Positions 1 to 12,439 are shown, counted from the first letter of the stretch. The stretch is DNA of 64,000 bases from Sphagnum compactum (GCA_965153455.1 OZ234493.1:25286213-25350212), one strand, 5' to 3'. Made by a program: numbers and translations. Notes: generated by a model not told the origin, from the letters alone.

Positions 1-53
1 GACATTTGATTTTATTATCCAGAGTGACATACTGAGCACCGGTGGAGATGCTC
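1..53. mobile_element. End fragment of a PIF/Harbinger-like MITE (cut by window edge)
   Basis: Bases 24-53 (GTGACATACTGAGCACC followed by GGTGGAGATGCTC) closely match the terminal inverted repeats of the element at 9304-9668 in the UNC93 gene. The sequence ends in the inward reading of GAGCATCTCC, the terminal motif of that element. The other end lies outside the window, so no target duplication can be tested. Confidence 0.5.
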
Positions 54-2330
54 TCTGGTACTGATTACTAACTCATAATAAGGGATTGAAAACTAATTGG
101 GGACAAACATGTAAGCTATCCATATATGACAGTTGGTGTAGAGTATCCATGTTCAATTTTCCTTGGCATTATTTCATTCTAGACCTATTCATGGACCCCA
201 ATCTCAATGAGGATTTGGGTATTGGGCCCCAGCTTTTTTTGAATTCTCAAATTTCAATTGGGCCGACCATTCCCATCAAACCCAACAAAATTGTGCGGTA
301 GGTTTGTCCCGGACCCCACAATTTGAAACTCCCTTGGTTCACTCACCTTGACCACCCCCATCCCTCCGTCTCTTTCTCTCTCTCTCTTTCTCCGGGGGCA
401 TCAAGGTCCTCCTCATATGTCCAAAATTATTTTGTGCAACATGTGACAAATAGCTCACATAAGTGTGCTCTTGCACCTCTTTCACCTCTTCTCTTATTGT
501 TTTTCTTCACCTCCGTCTCGGTATCTTTCTTGGACAAATTTTGTCCTTTTTTTGAGGGTATTTTTGTGGGAAGGTTTGGCTAAATGGTTTTTCTCCTAAT
601 TTACTCAATTAAATTTTTGGGTAAAATTGGTTGTTGTGCATAAGGGTCAGTTCTCCACTACTAGTTTTGAGAACTTGAGGTAGTAAGGTAGGTTCAAGGG
701 TTTGGTTTATTTTATTTTATTTTATTGTTAAAATAAATTTTTTTTTTTTTCATGACCATATTTTCAAGAGTAAGGTTACATAACTATGTTGATAAACATT
801 GGTGTGGCCACATGGGGGAGGGGAGGGGGTTGCTTAGTATCTTCATCTTCTTTTAGTGACCATACTTAACCCATGAAATGTTAAATTTGGATTTAGAGAG
901 CATAATTTAGGTTTAGGATGAGATATTTACTAATGTTGCCAAGTTCTTGATTTCAAAAGGCAACTTTAGTCTCAATTATTACTAATTTTTGTTTTGGGTG
1001 GAACCTTTGATCTAGTCTTGAGTTTAGTTTTTTTTAAAAATTAAACCTTAGGTTTTGATTTTTTCACAAAAAATTTAGAATCAGTCCAATTTAAGATTAG
1101 GTTTAGTTCCAACTTCATTATACATAATGATTTATAATTTTTTCAGCAATATTATTTTTTTCAACAAGTACACAAAGTTCAAGATAAAAATTATGTAATA
1201 TTAATGATGTATAACCAACCAAATGGAATAACTTGCTTAAAAAATGTAGGGTCAAGCTTATATATACACTTATCTAATTAAAGAACTTGAATCAATTTAG
1301 AACATGACAACAAACTTTAAAACTTGACTTATAACTTGGATCCAAACTTATGTAAATCCCAAAACCGGGGAATGAGAATATAGACCTACATTTGCAAACA
1401 TTGACAAAAACATGTACATTATTTCTTCTCTTGGAATTGTCTTGCGTCTTGACCCAATATCTTTATGGAGATGTCAATTAAGACTTGTTATATATCAATG
1501 TTGTGTGGGTATTTATTTTTAACATGACATACGATTTTGGGTATTTTATATTTTATAACTTTGGTTACTTTTATGAACAAGGTGTTAAATTAAATATTTT
1601 TAAAAAACCTCCATGTTTGGTTTTTTTTTTTTTTTTTTTTTTCAAATTATGGCAAGTATCGGGGTATAAGGTTATTAAAGTGAATGCGATTTTGGATATG
1701 GTTAAGATTTAGGGTTATGATTTCAAGAAAAGCGCATACAATTGAAAAATCAAAAAAATAAAAATAAAAATTGAAGCTCAAACAAACAAAAATTGAAACA
1801 CATATACCAAAAAGGATCAAATTGACAAAAACCAAAGTTCACAACTTATACATAAAGAAGAAATTTAAACACACAAACTCAAAGTGATGGAAGAAATCTT
1901 AAATCTCAATAGTATTAATTCAAAACATTGAAACTTGAGGAGATCTCTGAGGTTTTCCTCATAAAAAATACATGGATAAAAAGTTTTGGGTTTTACCTTG
2001 ATTCTACCATGATCAACAATTCACAAATAAAGGTTTAAACCAAGTTTTTAATATTTAGATTTAGTTACGTTAGATTCTAATACCTAAATTCATAATCGCT
2101 AGTTTTAACCAATGTTGGTTGATTATTGAAAAACGACCTCAATATCAAAAATGACCAAATATCATATAACTTACATGTCAATTCCCTTTCCAAGAAATAT
2201 TCAACCAAAAACCTATTCAGCCTAGTAATAAGATTTTAGATACCATGTAAATACCCTACTGGCAAGGTATTAATTTTTTAAAAAACCAATACCTTATTGA
2301 TACCCTAATGGGAACCTATCACTTTTACTT
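54..2330. other. AT-rich intergenic stretch, no gene seen
   Basis: No open frame here resembles a known protein. The stretch contains homopolymer T tracts near 742 and 1621, a short TTTTA run near 709-727, a pyrimidine-rich block at 368-392, and AT-rich degenerate sequence typical of old transposon debris. Confidence 0.5.
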
Positions 2331-2649
2331 GGGTCAATTTATTTTCTTTTAGATATATCATCCATTTTATTTTCTTCATTCAAGCACCTTCATCCATTTA
2401 GGGTTTCACTTTTTGTTGTATACTTAAAACCCTAAACCACAAGTCCCTCTCTCATGTGTTGCTTTCAGCTTTGCATTTGGCAATTTTTTTTACTTCTTGT
2501 TGGGATGAATTATCGTGTTTAGTGGCTACTAATCCATCCCAACAACTGTAATGGTTGTTTGGGAAATCCTTGAATGCTATTGTGAAGATTGAGGACGAAT
2601 ATTGAAGCGTTGGTGGGGGTTTGTGACGACAAATTTTCGTTTCAATTTG

Positions 2650-3599
2650 CAACAATCGAACTAATGCACTTATAGGTAAGTATTTTTGGCCCCTTCTGTT
2701 AAGTTTTGTTTATGTTCATTGTCGTTGTAGTTATTGTTTTGTTTAACACCATCCTTTAGATGTATGGGACTAAATGTGTCGCGTTGAAGTTATGTTACAG
2801 AAACATACTTGCATGAATTGTTTCAGGGATTTGATTTCGAGTTGTGAATTCTAAAATTCATCAAAGGAAAACTTTTATAATTCATTAATGCTAGTTTATA
2901 TGTTAGATTCTAGAGTTTTTTTGTTTTTTCCATTGTAAATCAGAATCTAAATGGTAGATCAGACTAAAACATTTGGTTTGAATGTGTATATGCATGAGGG
3001 CTTTGATTGTTATGATGTCCACTTGGAATCAGTGAATTTAATTAAGCATTTTGGGTTAGTAATTGGTTTGATTTCGATGCCAAGTGGACCATTTGCATCT
3101 AAAAGCATTGCAATGCTTAGTGACTTGGATGAGGAAGTATAAATTGCACATGAAGTTTTGAAAGTTCAATTCATCTTGAATAAGAAAACATGGGTCCTTC
3201 ACTGCAGGTTGTCTCTCACTTGGCATTGTTTTGTAGTGACTGATGGCAGTAAGCTAGATCCCATTATCCTTTAAATTATAGGCTCAAAGCACACTAAAGG
3301 TGAGTCATTTTGCACCAAAAAAGGTGATGTATAACAAGTATCATAATATGCAGTAAGTTAAAATCTTGATGGTATTTTTTGGCTATCATAAACACAAGCA
3401 AAAAACTTTAAAATTTGCATGACAACATTTTGGAACTCAAAGTTCACTTTGAATCAAAATTAATCGTGATCCAAGAGTTAGATGAAGAGAATTGTATAAA
3501 ATCAATGTACATACAATATATAACTTACAATTTTTTGATGGCCATTTTTTGAAAATCACATTTTTTTACTTACCCATGGGTGCATTAGTTCGATTGTTG
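2650..3599. repeat. Inverted duplication flanking about 880 bp
   Basis: The 33 bases at 2650-2682 recur in reverse complement at 3567-3599 with three mismatches; the shared core is GCATTAGTTCGATTGTTG. The right copy has its own small palindrome (TTACCCATGGGTGCA against TGCACCCATAGGTAA). A 63-codon open frame at 2951-3142 lies between the arms and was not recognised. The pair sits just upstream of the hAT transposase remnant and may belong to that element, but this is not shown. Confidence 0.5.
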
Positions 3600-3689
3600 C
3601 ACCCATAGGTAAGTAAATGGTTTAACATGCCATCTTTTCATTGGTGGCTAAAACCATGGAATTATATGTAATTCTTGCTTTGGATTGAT

Positions 3690-5770
3690 GTGTTACAACA
3701 ATAACCTCTTTGACTATGGATGTCAAAATTTAAACATGACATATTAGTTCTTGTGATTAATTTTGTATATTCGTTATGGGCGCTTTGCCCTGTGATAGTG
3801 GGACTTTTTGAAGTCATTGATACATTTAGAATCGCAATGGTGGTGCAAGTCAAGGATCTCTTGTCATCATACAATTTACTAGACAAACTAATTACATGTG
3901 AAGGATGAAGGTGGCAATTTGTCCACCCTTACACAAGCTCATACTTTAATTGTTAGTTGTGGTATTTTAGGACTTGCAATTCCTTGGGTCGTGTTTTGCC
4001 CATGCTTTTAGCACAACATCGGGTGAAAACACAATAAAGTGTACAACTAAAAGTACTTGCCAGTCTCCTTGTCAAGTGAACAAAAAATAGGACCAAAACC
4101 CATCACAAAATTGTTATACATTCAATATTTTTAGTTGAATGATAAATAACAAGATATTTTTTCATTACTATGCATTAATTTTTAAATTTTGCATTGTAAA
4201 AATAGGTTTCAAGTAGACTTTTCTAAATGTAAGTAAGCAACTTTAAAAACCTATTTTCTATAGTGTAACATTTGATTCAAGTATCTATCAAGTATATTAT
4301 ACCAAAAAAAAAGTAGATTTGTTTTTTGTTGAGACTTTTGAATATACAAGATGATCTTTATGCTATAACTTCGTACATGTATATTTCATTAAATTTTGTA
4401 ATGAAAAAGTAGGTTTGAACACCATATTGACCAAATCAATTCCAAACCTATTTATTCCCTACTTTTATTATTCCAAAGTTTTTGAAATTTGGTAGTTGGT
4501 TTACAATAAATCCAAGTGAGGGTTCAATAGTTTCAAAATGAAATTTAAGTAAAATTTAAATCTACTTTTTTGTGTTTCATGAAAAACTGCCTATTTTTTA
4601 ACTTGATATTTTTTCGGCAACTTTTTCGATATAATTACGATGCTTTCACCCCATGCCAATATGCTTGTAATGATAATAATGTTTTCATTGGTTTTAGGGA
4701 GGTTAAATTGAAGGCCATCCAATTTACACTACAGAAAACAATTACATGGATTAAGAAGTCCGGCAAAGGGCATAGCAAATGGCACAAGGCATGCCTTAAT
4801 GTTGGGCTCTCCCATCAAAAACTAAAAACAATGGTGAAAACTAGGTTTGTTAGCAAGGTGATTTTGTTTTAAGAAAACCTATAGTATCATGATGCCATTA
4901 ATCTATGTTATGGGAGGCAATAAAATCAAGAATTACAAGGTTGTGTGTTAGAATGCACACACATGTGCAGTTTGTAAAATGGTTGCTAAAACATTGCCTC
5001 CTATTGAAACAATGTATTTTCAATCAAACTCGAGGATATTGGGTACTTTTTTAATGCCCTAAATGCTTTAAAATTACCCTTTTCAGTTTTGTGAGGGGGG
5101 ATTTTGAATTTGAATTGGGGGCCTTGTGGGTGCATATGATGGCATAAATTAAGGCTATATTGGTTCTATTTCTAGCATTTACATCTTCTTACAATGTTAG
5201 CAAGGCTCACAACATGTTAACATTAATGTTGGATGGTTGTGGTTGAGTATGACAATAAGAGTTTGTTGCCATTGTTGGTGGTTTTTTTTCATTTTTTAAA
5301 CCCCACCATTGATGGCTTGACTGAAGCAACACCAATTGATGATGATTCCATCTTTGGAACAATGACTTCAAATGTAGCCATTTTGCACAACTTATTGAAG
5401 AATGAATTGGGCTTATTCCACCATTCACATGTGAAGCCAGAAAATTCCATACTACGTTTGATTTGGTGAAAGTCCACGAAGCACAATTTCCAAAACTTTT
5501 TTGTGGCTCGATAGATTTTGGGGATTCTTGGAAGGAATTTTTAGAATAGCTAGAGCGTTGACAAGCCTCAAGCATTATAGGCTGGGAATTGACCATTTGG
5601 ACAAGTTGGTGATGATAATGAAAAATTGGTCAGCTAATGCAAAATCAGATTGCCCACAAGAAAGACGTTCCATTGATGAATTCCTTATGGAAGAGGTGAA
5701 TAACATTGATGAAAATGATACACTCTTGAATGTAGTTAGTTATTTCAATGTTGATCATGAGTTAGTGTGA
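3690..5770 (+). pseudogene. Decayed hAT-superfamily transposase, copy 1
   Basis: Pieces of a hAT-type transposase appear in the right order but in shifting frames. Near 3713-3735 there is FD followed, after a frame change, by MSKFKHD and then LVLVINF (the conserved FDLWMSK region). Near 3890-3960 there is VKDEGGNLSTLTQA. At 4735-4860 there are WIKKSGKGHSKW and VKTRFVSKV. At 4890-4917 AINLCYGRQ can be read, and at 5199-5290 HNMLTLMLD, a frame break, then VEYDNKSLLPLL. At 5468-5500 there is VHEAQFPK, and at 5505-5640 the dimerisation region with LTSLKHYRLGIDHLDKL and IMKNW. In the family this enzyme cuts and moves DNA flanked by short inverted repeats. Several stops and frameshifts make the copy inactive. 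Assignment rests on remembered family motifs and on agreement with the second copy at 28855-29650. Element ends were not found. Confidence 0.75.
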
Positions 5771-6902
5771 TGGATGTGAATGTTGATGAACATTTTGCTT
5801 TTTTTTTTTTATGGACTTGCTTTGCCATTTGGTGGAATTTTTGAGGTGTCAACCCAAGTGGTTGACTGTATTGGTCAATTAAGTTAACTACTTCTAATTA
5901 AATGTAGGGGTAAAGGTTATATTAGTTGTCACATCCGTTCCATTTTTTAGTTTTGATTGGTTGTGTGCAAGTGTGGATTTTACATTGATTAACAAGTGGA
6001 GTTCTTTGGCCAACTTTGCCTCTACCCCTACATTTAATTGGTGGCATGCCATTGTATCAATGGACTTCCACTTCCCCTAATCTATGGTTTAGTAATAATT
6101 ACAGTAGTTGAGGTGAATATGCTATTTTGGCAAGTTTACAAGGTGATCATTTTCAAAAATTTGTCATGGTTTTTTATATGTTTGGGGTGAAGTTTTAGTC
6201 CTCACTCGCCTCTTCTATCAAAGATCTCACACCGGAAGCCATTGGGGGATTAAGGAATGTCCAAATAAGCTATGGAGAAATGCTGGACCTTTGCTTGCTT
6301 TTCCATGGTTTGACACAATTGGTATCATTTTTTTTCTTAGAACAAAAAATCATGATGAAAAATTAGAATCCTTTTCCTGTCAGCACACTTGGATTTGAAA
6401 CTCATTGTTCAAACTCTTTGGTACTATATTCATATTCTCCCTTGGCTTGAGCTTTTTGACATTTAAGTATCAATGTATCTTTGGTATTAATGTATCAATC
6501 AATGTATATGGGTACTCATAATATATTTATGAGTGATGGGTATCAATATTATATTATATTAATTTATGGGTATCAAAATCTTGAAATGTGAAATGTGCGA
6601 TTTAAAGATGTGAAAAGAATGAAAATAAGAAAATGTGAAAATAATGATACTAAGAAGATAAAAAATGTGAAAAAAGAGAAGAAGAATGGAAATAAAAAAA
6701 ATAAAAAATTGTTTGATAAGTGACCTAGGCACAATATATTGGCCGGTTCTCAACAGGGTTTTGCAAAAACCAACCCTGATACATACCGGCCAGTTCTTAC
6801 ATGTAAAAATAAAATAAAAATGTGCATACCTATCACATTTTGGTTGGCAGGTTTGAGAATTTGAGAAATCTTAATACTTGATACCCATCACTCATAAAAA
6901 AT
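5771..6902. other. AT-rich intergenic stretch, no gene seen
   Basis: This follows the hAT remnant and precedes a MITE. It is AT-rich, with a purine-rich A/G run at 6600-6710, and no recognisable coding segment. Terminal repeats for the upstream hAT element were looked for by eye and not identified. Confidence 0.45.
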
Positions 6903-7137
6903 GGAAAATTTTAAATTCACACCTTTTTTGGTTAAATTCACACCCTTCGCGTGTCCGATTTTATGCAGATTAAACTTTAAGAGTATGTTCCTTTATCAGT
7001 TCAATTACTTCTGCGGGCAAGTTCTCGAGTTGTGCCCTGATTGACCACAGACCCCACACAATTTAATCTGCATATAATCGGAGGCACGAAGAAAGGGTGT
7101 GAATTTAACCAAAAAAGGTGTGAATTTAAAATTTTCC
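6903..7137. mobile_element. 235-bp MITE with about 75-bp terminal inverted repeats
   Basis: The left arm (6903-6974) starts GGAAAATTTTAAATTCACAC, and the right arm (7062-7137) ends with its exact inverse. The arms pair over nearly their whole length, including an internal direct repeat of AATTCACACC. About 90 bp separates the arms. There is no coding capacity, so this is a non-autonomous foldback element. The flanks (AAAAAT on the left, TAAATA on the right) do not give a clear target duplication, so the superfamily is undecided. Confidence 0.85.
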
Positions 7138-8560
7138 TAAATATATTATGACTATTATATACAGTTTAGGGGTCTCATATACAATGAGGTACCTAGTGTT
7201 TTAAAAGGGTTTTTAAAAAGAGATTTTGTTTCATTCAAAATTTCTCCAGAGCTTTTGTTTTTTTGTTTTTTTCCCCCCCCCCCTTCCCTTTCTTGGGGGG
7301 CCATATTTGACGAACACAAGAAGAGGTTCTAAGTGTTACTGGGTGTTGAGCCTAGCGGTCCGCGCACATGCAAAAAAAAAGAAAAAGAAAAAGAACACCA
7401 CCAACTAATAAATACTTACATCATCCGTAAAGTGTTCTAAAGCAATCTAGCAGCTCGACTTGATAAGGCTTTCCGGTTGCAATCGATTCTTCTTCCATTT
7501 GTGCACCCCAAAAAAACAGAAAAATGTACCTCTCGGACCGACCCTAATGGTCGGTCGGACAAGAACAAATCTTAGGACTTGGCCAAACCGTGATTTCAGA
7601 TTTCTCGTAAATTCTTTCTACCTTGGACGTCTTCTCCCCCCCCCCCCCCCCCCCCAAAAACACCAAACACAAAATTAATTATTTTTTTTCCTTCTGTCAT
7701 GGAATATTCTAGCAAGTCTAATACCAACGTTTCGTTTGTTCAGTTCCCCTTTTCGTTCGTCATATTCTTTGTTCAGTCGGCCTATCGTTCTCTGTAATGT
7801 TCGTTCCTCGGTCTGTCCGTTCTTCCGTTCGTTCGTCCGTTCGTCGAGCTCTCTCTCTCTCTCTCTCTTCCTTCGCTCTTCGCGCGCCGCTGCACAGCGG
7901 CGATTTCACAGGTTCACAGGAAAGGAGAGAGACCGCAGAGACATTTCATGGATGCGAAATCTGTTCTTCTTTTCTCTCCCGATGTCATAGCCTGACCAAG
8001 AGCATGTCCGTTTGTGCATGCGTGTTGTGATTGAAAGCCGAATAAACTACTGGCTTGACGAATCGACCAGGCAAGAAGAAGAAGAACTAGGTGGGGTGGA
8101 GTTGGTTTGGAACTTTTACCGTTCCTTTATAGCAGAATCAGCTGCTGCTGCTCTATTGTAGAGTGAGAACCTTATTCATAGTAATCAATCAGATTCTTCG
8201 CTACTGCTAATCAACATGCAAGCATGCGGGATACATCGTGTTTGTTTGCGAATGCAATCGTGGGGGGTGCGACAAACGGAGTTTTTTGATACTATTGCAG
8301 TAGCGTTCCTGACTTTGTTTCTGAAAAGGGGGAGAGGAGAGATATGAGGGTGGGAAGTTTATGGTTTAGTAGTAGTCTCGTATCGTTGAACCGATAAACT
8401 TTTGATAGATATAGAAGAGTTGTTAGTACAGAGGCATTGTTGTTTGACGTCGTTGAACTTTCAGCTCCGAAAGCTAAGCTCCGCTCGTTCGCAGATCGCA
8501 GCGGGAGGCCCATGCCGTTTGCTGCTATTTGTGTGAATGCTCGAGAGGGGGAGCAGCATA
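7138..8560. other. Upstream region of the UNC93-like gene; low-complexity tracts
   Basis: This holds a C tract (7636-7655, 20 bases), a degenerate CGTT-type tetranucleotide block (about 7736-7848) and a CT microsatellite (about 7850-7869). Composition shifts from AT-rich to GC-richer near 7300. Short open frames here are low-complexity and were not accepted. The promoter and 5' leader of the gene at 8632 presumably lie in the last few hundred bases, but no TATA element could be fixed. Confidence 0.45.
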
Positions 8561-8616
8561 AAACCCTAGCGAGTTTTGGATTTTGGAGCGGCGAAAAAAA
8601 AAACCCCAAACCCTAA
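8561..8616 (+). promoter_or_regulatory. Two telobox-type motifs just upstream of the UNC93-like start codon
   Basis: AAACCCTAA occurs at 8608-8616, 16 bases before the chosen ATG, and AAACCCTAG at 8561-8569. The plant telobox (AAACCCTAA) is a known element near transcription starts of growth-related genes. It is bound by TRB-type factors that can recruit Polycomb proteins. A role here is inferred from motif and position only. Confidence 0.5.
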
Positions 8617-8631
8617 GCAGCAGCATCAGGA

Positions 8632-11600
8632 ATGTCTAATCGTTCGGATATCATTGCCATAGAGGCCGTCAGTGAAGTAGCGGCGGCGGCGGATTCTGAG
8701 GACGATTCCTTCTTCCATCGCTCGCCGAGTGTTGTGGAAGCTTGGCAACGACAGGACCGCGATAATGTCCCAGTTCTAAGACGCTCCGATTCCATGGATG
8801 GGAATTGGAGCCCGGCTGTGCGAGATCTGCATATGCTCAGCTTGAGCTTCCTCTTTGTCTTCCTCGCCTATGGAGCTATACAGAATCTGGAAAGCAGTCT
8901 TCATGTGGTAAGTGTCTCTCTTAGCAGCTTTGCGTCTCTTGTTAAGCGTTAGATTCATTGCGGCAGGGATAGACACACACTTTTAACACTGAAGCTTTGT
9001 GGTGGTGGTGTACGCAGACTGATGGTCTGGGATCAACATCCTTGGCCGTGCTTTATCTTTCTTTGACGATTTCATCTTTGGGGTCACCTTTCATGGTCAT
9101 GTGGCTGGGTTCCAAGAATGCTATTCTCTTTGGTCTGTCAGGCTACTGGGCTTTCATTGCAGCCAACATCTTCCCATCCTGGTAAGCCATGGAATCTAAA
9201 CACTAAACTATATACCATACAAGGTAGCAGCAGCAGCAGCAGCAGCAGGGGTTTCTGAAGCTGAGAGTATTTTGGTCTTTTGTCACTGCTACAGTACATG
9301 TAAGAGCATCTCCAGAAGTGCTCAGTATGTGACCCTGCAAACATATTTCTCACATCCAAGTTTTAGGTATTGACCTTCTTCCAACCCTATCCATACAACT
9401 AAAGCTGGGACGGCAAATAGATGGGAGACTACTAGTAGCAACCCACCTCGACGGATCAAACTATCTAGCAAATCAGAAAGAAGGAGCAGCCAATAAATAT
9501 GATTTGATTGTATTTATTAGACTCTTCCAGGGCTCCTCCAGGGCCCTGGAAGCTGTGCATTTTTCCAGAATCACAGCAGTCTGCCAGTGGATTCACTGGA
9601 TATGACTACTGCACCTCATCCTAGATTTTCAGTGCAGGGCCACATGCTTAGCACCAGTGGAAATGCTCTAAGGCTTTGGATGTCTAGTTTGTTGATCACC
9701 AATCCTGAGGGCTTTGCATTTTCAGCTGCATTTTGTCACTCAAAAGCTCCTTCCAAGTTCATGTTTACAAAGCACTCATTAGGTTTTCAGTTGTAGATTG
9801 TAGGTTGTGCTGCAATAGCTGTGTGGCTGATAATGGCAAAATACTGAAGTAGGTGCATATTGCTGCTGGAACCTGATGCTATACAATGTCAGTGATGGAA
9901 ATTTTGGGTTGATATAATGAATGCCCTTCATTCCTGTGGTTTCCAGTGAATCCACGAGGTAAGATTAGCACATACCCAGTGGTTCTGTGTACGGAAGAGC
10001 CTCAGATTGAAGAGTCACAAGTTGTCAAGTTCAATAAACTTCTTACCAGAAAACCCTGTTGTGTTTGCCAGGTACACCATGATTCCTGCATCTGTATTTC
10101 TGGGATTTACAGCCTCCATCCTTTGGGTTGCAGAGGTGCCAGATTCTCTTTATGCAATTCAGATGGAGATAATATTATTTTTTGATTTGGACATCGTGTT
10201 CCTTCAATTGCATCATCATAGATGTCTGTGAGAATGGCCATGTGACATTTGTCTTCTTTGGGTAATGACATCAGTCCTGTAGTAGTATGATTTCAGTAGA
10301 ATAAGGTACTCTGACAAGCATGGACTGGGAGGTAAATTGCTGACAATAGATTGTTGGGCATTCACAGGGTACTTACTTGACGTTTGCAGCCAAGAGTCAT
10401 GCAGCTGCATGCAACATCACAGAAGCCACAGCTATAGGGACTTTCAATGGGCAATTCTGGGGCGTGTTTGCATCCAATCAGGTTCCATGCTTAACATTAA
10501 GCACAAAATGAGCCAGAACTGAAGGAACATGAACCAGTCCAAAATTTTAAGCTGTAGTTTTGGACTTCATTTTTCTGAAGGGTGTATCACTGAGCATGTT
10601 GAGGTTTTTTTCACTGAAACATTTCTATTGGAACAGCACTCATAATACTTCTGTAACACTAGTTTTGGGGTTTCAGGTGGTTGGCAATCTTATATCACTG
10701 GCCTTGTTGCAATTTGAAAAGGTGGGTGCCCATCAACATCACTTGGCTCAAGCATTTTCATGGGAAATTTCTAGTTCATGGGGAGCTTACTTGACTATTT
10801 TTACATGCTACTGTCATTAAGCCTGATCCATCTCATGGTTGGGTCTTTACATGCAAGAATTCACTTCTATGGTATGTGAAATTTCAGGGAAGTTATACTC
10901 TTGAGGGTCCAGGTGATGTAGATAAAGACATGTTTCTGGTTTAGGGTTTCATTAACAGTCGTTTCTTACTTAAACAAGTCCTGTGAACAGAGTTCAGCAG
11001 TGGATCCACATCAGGCCACTCCAGGCACAGTGCAGCTTTTCATTGTGTTTCTGGGAAGTATGACTGTGGGCACTGTGTTTGCCGTCCTTTTGAGACCACA
11101 TGGTCAAATACTGAAATTTGGGCCACCCCTGCTACGAAGTGATTCAGTCAATTCTGCCATATATAACCGTTCTTTTGTGAAGAGCACTTTCGCACTGCTA
11201 TTTGAAAAGAAGATGCTGCTACTGATATTGCTCTTAGTATACACTGGTTTGCAGCAGGCCTTTATCTGGTAGGTGCTCTTTGTGTCTATCCTCCTTGGCT
11301 TTTCAAACTTTTCTCTCCTATAAATGCTCTATGCATATATACCTAAACACTCTAGGTTTGTGTTGTCTGCATTGTTCACCTTGCTTGCCTGGACAAGCTA
11401 CCTGCTGCAGGGGCGATTTCACCAGGGACATAATCACCCCAGCTTTTGGTGTATCATGGGTTGGAGGTGTGATGGCTATTTATGGTGCTGCTGATGCCAT
11501 TGTAAGCTAAGTCTTCCCTGAATTGTGTTTGAGCTTGTTCAGCAATCTTATCCAATTTTCTTTTTCCTGATTTGCTTGTGACTATTATGACCTTGTGGGT

Positions 11601-12439
11601 GCTGCCGGGTTTACAAAATTGAGACTTGTTCAATTGTTGACCACAACTATAGATTCTGTACTTCTTTGGGCATGTCCAGTGACCCTTGGTAGAGGTGGGC
11701 AGGGGTCATTGGTAGCAGGCAAATATTCAACAGGCCTGGTGTCAATTGCGATCATCACATGTGTGGGTGCAATTACACAGGCCCTTGTTTTGATGATATT
11801 CTTCTGCAAACAAGAGTAAGTTGAAGGTTCAATGACATTCTCTTTATATGCTGTGTTCACAAGCTGTAACTAGCAACCTCAACTACTTTGTAGGTATGGT
11901 CATGAGACATTTACATGGAGACATTTGAGTAGGGTGCATCATACAGTCGATTGAACTTCCTCTGCATCCAATCCAGGTACATGGCTGGGTGGACTGACTA
12001 CATGTTGCTTGCGGGCCTGGCAATTGCATGGGGTGTGGGCGATGCAACATTCAACACACAGATCAGTGCTCTTCTTGGCATCCTCTACCCCCATGATACT
12101 GTGCGCACTTGGTCCTCTGCAGTTTGCTTACTGGTTTTGACATTACAACATTATCTGACCTATTGATGTTTGTGTGAATTGTGAAATTCATGGTCTAGTT
12201 GAGATGAAGGTCAATTCCACAATACCAAGATTTTATTTTGGGCCTTATGTGAACAGGAGGCTGCCTTTGCTCAATGGAAGATTTGGCAGAGCGCTGCAAC
12301 TTCAGCTGCTTTCTTTGCAAGCACACACATCGATCTAGCAACAAGGCTCCTATCTCTGTTGGGCATGCTTGTGGCCTCCATTGCAGCATTTTTGGTGGTT
12401 GTGTTAAGACCTGACCGTACTCACTGGTTGAAGTCTTGA
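8632..12439 (+). CDS. UNC93: UNC93-like transporter-family membrane protein (11 coding exons, 489 aa)
   Basis: Coding exons: 8632-8907, 9018-9181, 10072-10135, 10368-10481, 10677-10721, 10888-10912, 10998-11268, 11411-11501, 11703-11815, 11977-12100, 12257-12439. All junctions are GT-AG and keep phase. The product is a polytopic membrane protein of the UNC93 branch of the major facilitator superfamily. A hydrophilic N-terminus of about 60 residues is followed by hydrophobic segments, for example near residues 68-86, 100-122, 126-168, 232-260, 300-320, 330-350, 354-385, 390-415 and 455-480. Family-like stretches include WVAEGTYLTFAAKSHA (about 165-180) and ATAIGTFNGQFWGVF. Plant homologues include Arabidopsis UNC93-like protein 3 (about 440 aa), linked to potassium and ABA responses; substrate and membrane are not shown here. 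The ATG is the first in good context after the teloboxes. Intron 2 carries a CAG microsatellite and a MITE. Confidence 0.92.
9227..9248. repeat. AGC/CAG microsatellite in UNC93 intron 2
   Basis: About seven perfect GCA units lie 45 bases downstream of the exon 2 donor site. They are intronic in the gene model used here. Confidence 0.9.
9304..9668. mobile_element. PIF/Harbinger-like MITE in UNC93 intron 2, with TAA target duplication
   Basis: The element starts GAGCATCTCCAGAAGTGC and ends with the inverse, GAAATGCTC. The 36-base ends (9304-9339 and 9633-9668) pair with several mismatches. It is bordered by TAA on both sides (9301-9303 and 9669-9671), the 3-bp target duplication expected for PIF/Harbinger insertions. 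There is no transposase, so it is non-autonomous. It lies wholly inside the 890-bp second intron. Related ends occur at 24-53 and a similar element at 40583-40898. Confidence 0.8.

Noticed and set aside
8292-8609. 105-codon minus-strand open frame before UNC93
   Set aside because: No homology recognised; it overlaps the UNC93 promoter/leader and ends in the poly-A/telobox stretch.
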